Below are positions 6,801-7,003 of a stretch of DNA of 7,003 nucleotides, piece after piece. The notes beneath the pieces are model-generated. The model was not told the origin of the DNA. It saw only the letters and a program-made list of their open reading frames with translations, and made no database searches. The stretch spans positions 10,376-17,378 of the forward strand of contig DNGT01000148.1 of the NCBI GenBank assembly GCA_003486165.1. The letters are read 5' to 3'. A program made the translations under genes and the position numbers. Within the stretch, counting starts at the first letter, position 1. Every line of letters begins with the position of its first letter. The stretch comes from Desulfobacteraceae bacterium (GTDB lineage: Bacteria; Desulfobacterota; Desulfobacteria; Desulfobacterales; UBA11574).

Positions 6801-7003
6801 TTTTTCAAACATGATTTCGTCTCCGGTCAAAAAATCCCGAAGGGGAACAACCGTGGTATTGAAAAAGATAAATCCGCCGCTGATCGGCTTATCGAGAGTA
6901 TTTTTGGTGATGGTGACAATGCCTTCTCCAGGCTCTTCTAAATTGAACGTATGGACCGATGCGTGAACATGCCACTTTCCGATCTCAAAAGATTTTGGGC
7001 CGA
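513..7003 (-). CDS. Giant RHS/YD-repeat polymorphic toxin-like protein, 5'-partial
   Basis: The frame is open from base 7001 to a TAA stop at 515-513, giving 2162 residues; numbering below starts at the first complete codon. A TTG at 6830 could be taken as a start, but 57 sense codons precede it without a stop and read as continuous beta-rich sequence, so the true start lies beyond the window. Domains in order: N-terminal beta-rich segment (1-97), three Ig-like repeats (103-335), TTR/carboxypeptidase-regulatory domain (367-449), Asp/Asn-rich loop (593-625), FN-plug-like block (676-872), NHL propeller (888-1183), YD repeats (about 1217-1992), RHS core to DPDGL (2000-2062) and a variable C-terminus (2063-2162). 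In this family the YD repeats form a hollow shell around a C-terminal effector that is freed by self-cleavage. The secretion signal or delivery module, if any, is off the window. RHS identity is certain; toxin function is inferred from architecture. Confidence 0.96.
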   Translation of the reverse strand, partial: GPKSFEIGKWHVHASVHTFNLEEPGEGIVTITKNTLDKPISGGFIFFNTTVVPLRDFLTGDEIMFEKDIALRSINFITVFLRGTPGASITITINAGGTPSLPPEVSFSADPQTISLGESSTLTWNVFDAHNISIDPGIGSVDPSGSYEVFPTEATTYTLTAVAPGGTTIESVTVSVNQPLPTMSISADPEAILLGESSTLTWNSTHADTCVIDPGIGSVDVNGSISVSPTESTAYTITAIGPGGTASADVTIFVTDPNAPPTVTITPASAGIPQGESITLTWNSQRGQSAFIDNGVGSVPVNGSTTVSPDHTTTYTITVTGVTGSNSAQAKIQVTGNPAPLPEGSFGKQYEDLIPIDATIAEYDSKRFSLITGLVRSIGDSPISDVSVTLHDHPEYGTVPTDAQGRFSLPIEGGTTLTVVYQKDGFITAHRKVYVPWNDTAIAETIQMIAQDPLSTTVTFNGNPNTVVTHQSTQVSDEFGSRSATMVFTGDNHAYLMDENGNDVQELTTITTRATEYTTPESMPAILPPTSAYTYCAEFSADGAQRVRFEKPVITWVDNFLGFDVGEIVPVGYYDRDRGVWVPSDNGLVVKLLDTDADDIVDALDANGNNQPDDLNSNGSFNDEVKGLDDSAKYPPDSTFWRVAVTHFTPWDHNWPYGPPADAIPPNPEGPPKVDQKCVEDCQRRIGSFVDERGRIFHEDIPIPGADMTMHYASNRVPGYVNGISIPASGDFIPGSLKRIIVRVQVAGRTFEKTFDSLPNQKADFGWDGLDFLGREVANPTAYVSIGFTYDIVMYSASDEFEQAFAQAGDDITGIRGRKDVTTWKHSNLVIQSPNREKIGTIAQGWTLSSHHYLNLINSTTLYKGDGSAINDNVNVKNLFKVVAGGLLYPTGVNMDASGDLYISDTSNNRIQKVDTDGTITTVAGGGNDSGDGIPATDARLSFPTSSVVDAAGNLYLTSSCRIRKVNTDGIITTAAGKGPAGYNGDGIPATDALLNDPYGITMDTSGNLYIADTDNHRIRMVNTNGIITTVAGNGTPGFTGDGGFAVEAQIDHPRDVAVDSTGNLYFSDSYNHRIRKVDASGIITTVAGSGPSGSYLGEYGGDGGLATQARLSQPYGIALDSTGNLYIADTFNNRVRKVHTNGIIATVAGNPYGICTFGVCLDPLDNLYIADFDYHNIKKISFPSVLSEYITSGHVVFGEKRVGYIMNKSGLHDATIDLDTGITLYEFSYDKNQNLISVIDQFGNQTTINRDSSGMPTSITSPDGLTTLLSIDADNHLTRIIYPDGSIYSFEYTSDGLMTTEFEPEGNHFDHTFSTTGQLSDVSDEEGGHWNYTRNVYENGDILTEVKTGEGNVISYTDHTDPMETYTSTITDPTGAETLFTRSADGMIVTKVLPCGMDLEFLYGIDNQYKLKYIKEIRESTPDDLQKVTTKSKIYQDTNGEGTPDLITERVTFNGKITKIVHNTLLSQKTVASPEGRTITLNYDRSTLSTENMSIPGLYDTSYGYDAKGRLTSVTTNSQQTAFTYTAQGFLESVTDPGGYTTTYTHDPIGRTTGISKPDGSSIGFTYDKNGNMTVLTNPSTIDHGFGYSKVNLNSSYQTPLSGSYSYVYDKDRRLKQTNCPSGNQINDIYNNGRLEQIQTPEGNIDFTYLCGTKVGSIKKGTDSITYGYDGKLVTSETLSGMLNQSLGYTYNDDFNLTALTYAGVTESYTYDNDGLLIDAGSFTISRNAGNGLPEAVTGGSLNLNRMFNGYGEVSDEVYSVSGQSITSWNLARNNNGQITNKSETVGGSTSNYIYAYDAMGRLLTVNKDSTLVEEYQYDVNGTRIYEMNALRGITGRNSSYDDEDHLLTADSVIYSYNLDGFLAAKTDGSDVTTYDYSSRGELLSVTLPDGRIIEYIHDPLGRRITKKVNGTITEKYLWQGLTRLLAVYDGSDSLLMRFEYVDGRMPVAMTKGGSTYYLTYDQVGSIRIVADASGNMIKRIDYDSFGNIIDDTDPAFEVPFGFAGGLHDRDAGLVRFGLRDYDPDTGRWTAKDPILFAGGDTDLYGYCLNNPINLIDPDGLKGGILIPIRNFIKKNIRGGDVIAPIIEKGLSIPTSVSGILVFDFLNPKEAGIGDESFLIYQWEKTHYPEDSNSNIQIPLIIDTISTTINDTEIKAVPCDK
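565..592 (-). promoter_or_regulatory. Possible internal promoter for the small membrane protein
   Basis: On the minus strand TTCAAA (592-587) is followed after 16 bases by TACAAT (570-565), about 40 bases before the ATG at 525. The -10 matches the sigma-70 consensus at five of six bases and the -35 at four of six. An independent promoter inside the toxin end would let immunity be made without the giant gene. The region is very AT-rich, so a chance match is quite possible. Confidence 0.25.
816..1004 (-). other. RHS-associated core domain ending in the DPxGL cleavage motif
   Basis: Residues 2000-2062 contain the hallmark sequence: PFGFAGGLHDRDAGLVRFG, LRDYDPDTGRWTAKDP, then LYGYCLNNPINLIDPDGL. 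Asp residues 2022, 2024 and 2034 lie in the segment that forms the aspartyl-protease-like site in studied RHS and Tc-toxin C proteins. Cleavage there is expected just after the Leu of DPDGL, encoded at 818-816. All the hallmark residues are present, so self-cleavage is plausible. Activity itself cannot be read from the sequence. Confidence 0.95.
1011..3353 (-). repeat. YD-repeat (RHS) shell
   Basis: Roughly 780 residues contain many degenerate YD repeats of about 20 residues. Examples are YGYDAKGRLTSV, FTYTAQGFLESV, YTHDPIGRTTGI, FTYDKNGNMTVL, YTYDNDGLLIDA, YAYDAMGRLLTV, YQYDVNGTRIYE, YSYNLDGFLAAK and YIHDPLGRRITK. Solved RHS, TcB-TcC and teneurin structures show such repeats as a spiralling beta-sheet barrel that encloses the C-terminal domain. 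The stretch around residues 1407-1457 (region 2783-2630) departs from the YD pattern (KYIKEIRESTPDDLQKV, then DTNGEGTPDLITE) and looks like an insertion or a strongly diverged turn of the shell. Confidence 0.9.
3453..4340 (-). repeat. NHL beta-propeller, about six blades
   Basis: Six consecutive NHL-type blades can be read. Approximate positions are 4340-4227, 4178-4071, 4016-3903, 3848-3735, 3668-3552 and 3551-3453. The consensus is P-Y-G-I-x-x-D-x-x-G-N-L-Y-I-A-D-T-x-N-H-R-I-R-K-V, followed by GIITTVAG. Blades 1 to 5 are separated by loops carrying a GDG-x-x-A-x-x-A-x-L signature. Blade 2 is two residues short in the D-x-x-N-H turn (LYLTSSCRIRKV). Blade 6 follows blade 5 without the GDG loop and has a diverged end (FDYHNIKKISF). 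NHL propellers usually bind proteins or other ligands. In teneurins the NHL propeller sits against the YD shell and mediates adhesion. The role here is inferred to be structural or recognition. Confidence 0.92.
4386..4976 (-). other. FN-plug-like conserved domain between TTR and NHL regions
   Basis: Residues 676-872 form a conserved block upstream of the propeller. It starts with a CVEDC cysteine pair (678-682) and continues through IPIPGADMTMHYASNR, RVQVAGRTFEKTF, PNQKADFGWDGLDFLGREV, VSIGFTYD, GWTLSSHHYL and TLYKGDG. I recall similar signatures, in the same order, in the FN-plug domain of vertebrate teneurins (IPGTDLKLSYLSSR, VAVVGRLFQKWF, FIWDKTD, GWTLDKHH, LYKGNG). In teneurins this domain plugs the bottom of the YD barrel. 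The same role here is an inference from sequence resemblance and identical placement. Confidence 0.75.
5127..5225 (-). other. Asp/Asn-rich calcium-type loop region
   Basis: Residues 593-625 read DTDADDIVDALDANGNN and then QPDDLNSNGSFNDE. The spacing of Asp and Asn resembles thrombospondin type-3 or dockerin-like calcium loops (D-x-D/N-x-D/N-G). It follows a GYYDRDRGVWVPSDNG segment that often accompanies such loops in large secreted bacterial proteins. Calcium binding is plausible for an exported protein but is not proven by the sequence. Confidence 0.55.
5655..5903 (-). other. Carboxypeptidase-regulatory (transthyretin-like) domain
   Basis: Residues 367-449 match the small beta-sandwich pattern: ITGLVRSIGDSPISDVSVTL, then GTVPTDAQGRFSLPIEGG and TLTVVYQKDGFITAHRKVYV. 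The G-x-V-x-x-x-x-x-x-P-I-x-x-V-x-V opening, the T-D-A-x-G-x-F strand and the Y-x-K-x-G-F/Y turn are hallmarks of the CarboxypepD_reg/TTR-like fold. It is probably a structural spacer. Its place before the FN-plug-like and NHL regions parallels the TTR domain of teneurins. Confidence 0.8.
5997..6695 (-). repeat. Three tandem Ig-like repeats
   Basis: Three units of about 75 residues lie at 6695-6471, 6461-6237 and 6221-5997, with a period of about 235-240 bases. Each carries G-E-S-x-T-L-T-W-N, then I-D-P/N-G-I/V-G-S-V, and near its end T-T/A-Y-T-I/L-T with a closing V-T-V/I-x-V strand. Such repeats are common in bacterial surface or secreted proteins, where they extend the protein from the cell or bind ligands. 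Unit 3 diverges most (IDNGVGSV, and GVTGSNSAQ instead of the Pro-Gly-Gly-Thr of units 1 and 2). Confidence 0.88.
6712..7001 (-). other. N-terminal beta-rich segment, incomplete at the window edge
   Basis: About 97 residues precede the Ig-like repeats. They include GKWHVHASVHTFNLEEPGE, IVTITKNT, SGGFIFFN, VPLRDFLTGDE and FLRGTPGASITITI. The alternation of hydrophobic residues suggests a beta-sandwich, and the segment ends in a Gly-Gly-Thr-Pro linker. The domain begins beyond the window, so the signal peptide or any trafficking domain is not visible. Continuity across 6830 shows that the TTG there is an internal Leu codon. Confidence 0.6.

Overview
The window holds most of one very large minus-strand gene and a small gene that follows it. 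The large gene is an RHS/YD-repeat protein. It is cut by the right edge of the window: its reading frame is still open at base 7003, so the true start lies outside. The source is probably an environmental Gram-negative bacterium. The RHS core wording (PFGFAGGLHDRDAGLVRFG, then a GRWTAKDPILFAGGDTDLYGY-like stretch) is of a type I associate with Desulfobacterota and other proteobacteria. This is family-level recognition, not a species call.

The layout is read right to left, in the direction of transcription. 7001-6712 is a beta-rich N-terminal segment, and 6695-5997 holds three tandem Ig-like repeats. 5903-5655 is a carboxypeptidase-regulatory (transthyretin-like) domain, and 5225-5127 an Asp/Asn-rich calcium-type loop. 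4976-4386 is a conserved block resembling the FN-plug of animal teneurins. 4340-3453 is an NHL beta-propeller of about six blades. 3353-1011 is the long YD-repeat shell, and 1004-816 the RHS core ending in the DPxGL motif. 815-516 is a roughly 100-residue variable C-terminal domain. The small gene at 525-244 overlaps the end of the RHS gene by 13 bases and encodes a 93-residue protein with three hydrophobic segments. Bases 1-243 hold no gene I can support, only an imperfect inverted repeat.

The likely biology is a polymorphic toxin. A YD shell encapsulates a C-terminal effector released by self-cleavage at DPxGL, and the overlapping small membrane protein is the best candidate for its immunity protein. 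Base composition drops sharply at the DPxGL boundary, from about 51% GC to 34% and then 26%, as expected for an exchangeable toxin/immunity cassette. The order TTR-like, FN-plug-like, NHL, YD shell, C-terminal domain matches the extracellular part of animal teneurins. This is the most interesting structural point of the window. I recognise neither the C-terminal domain nor the small membrane protein as a known family.
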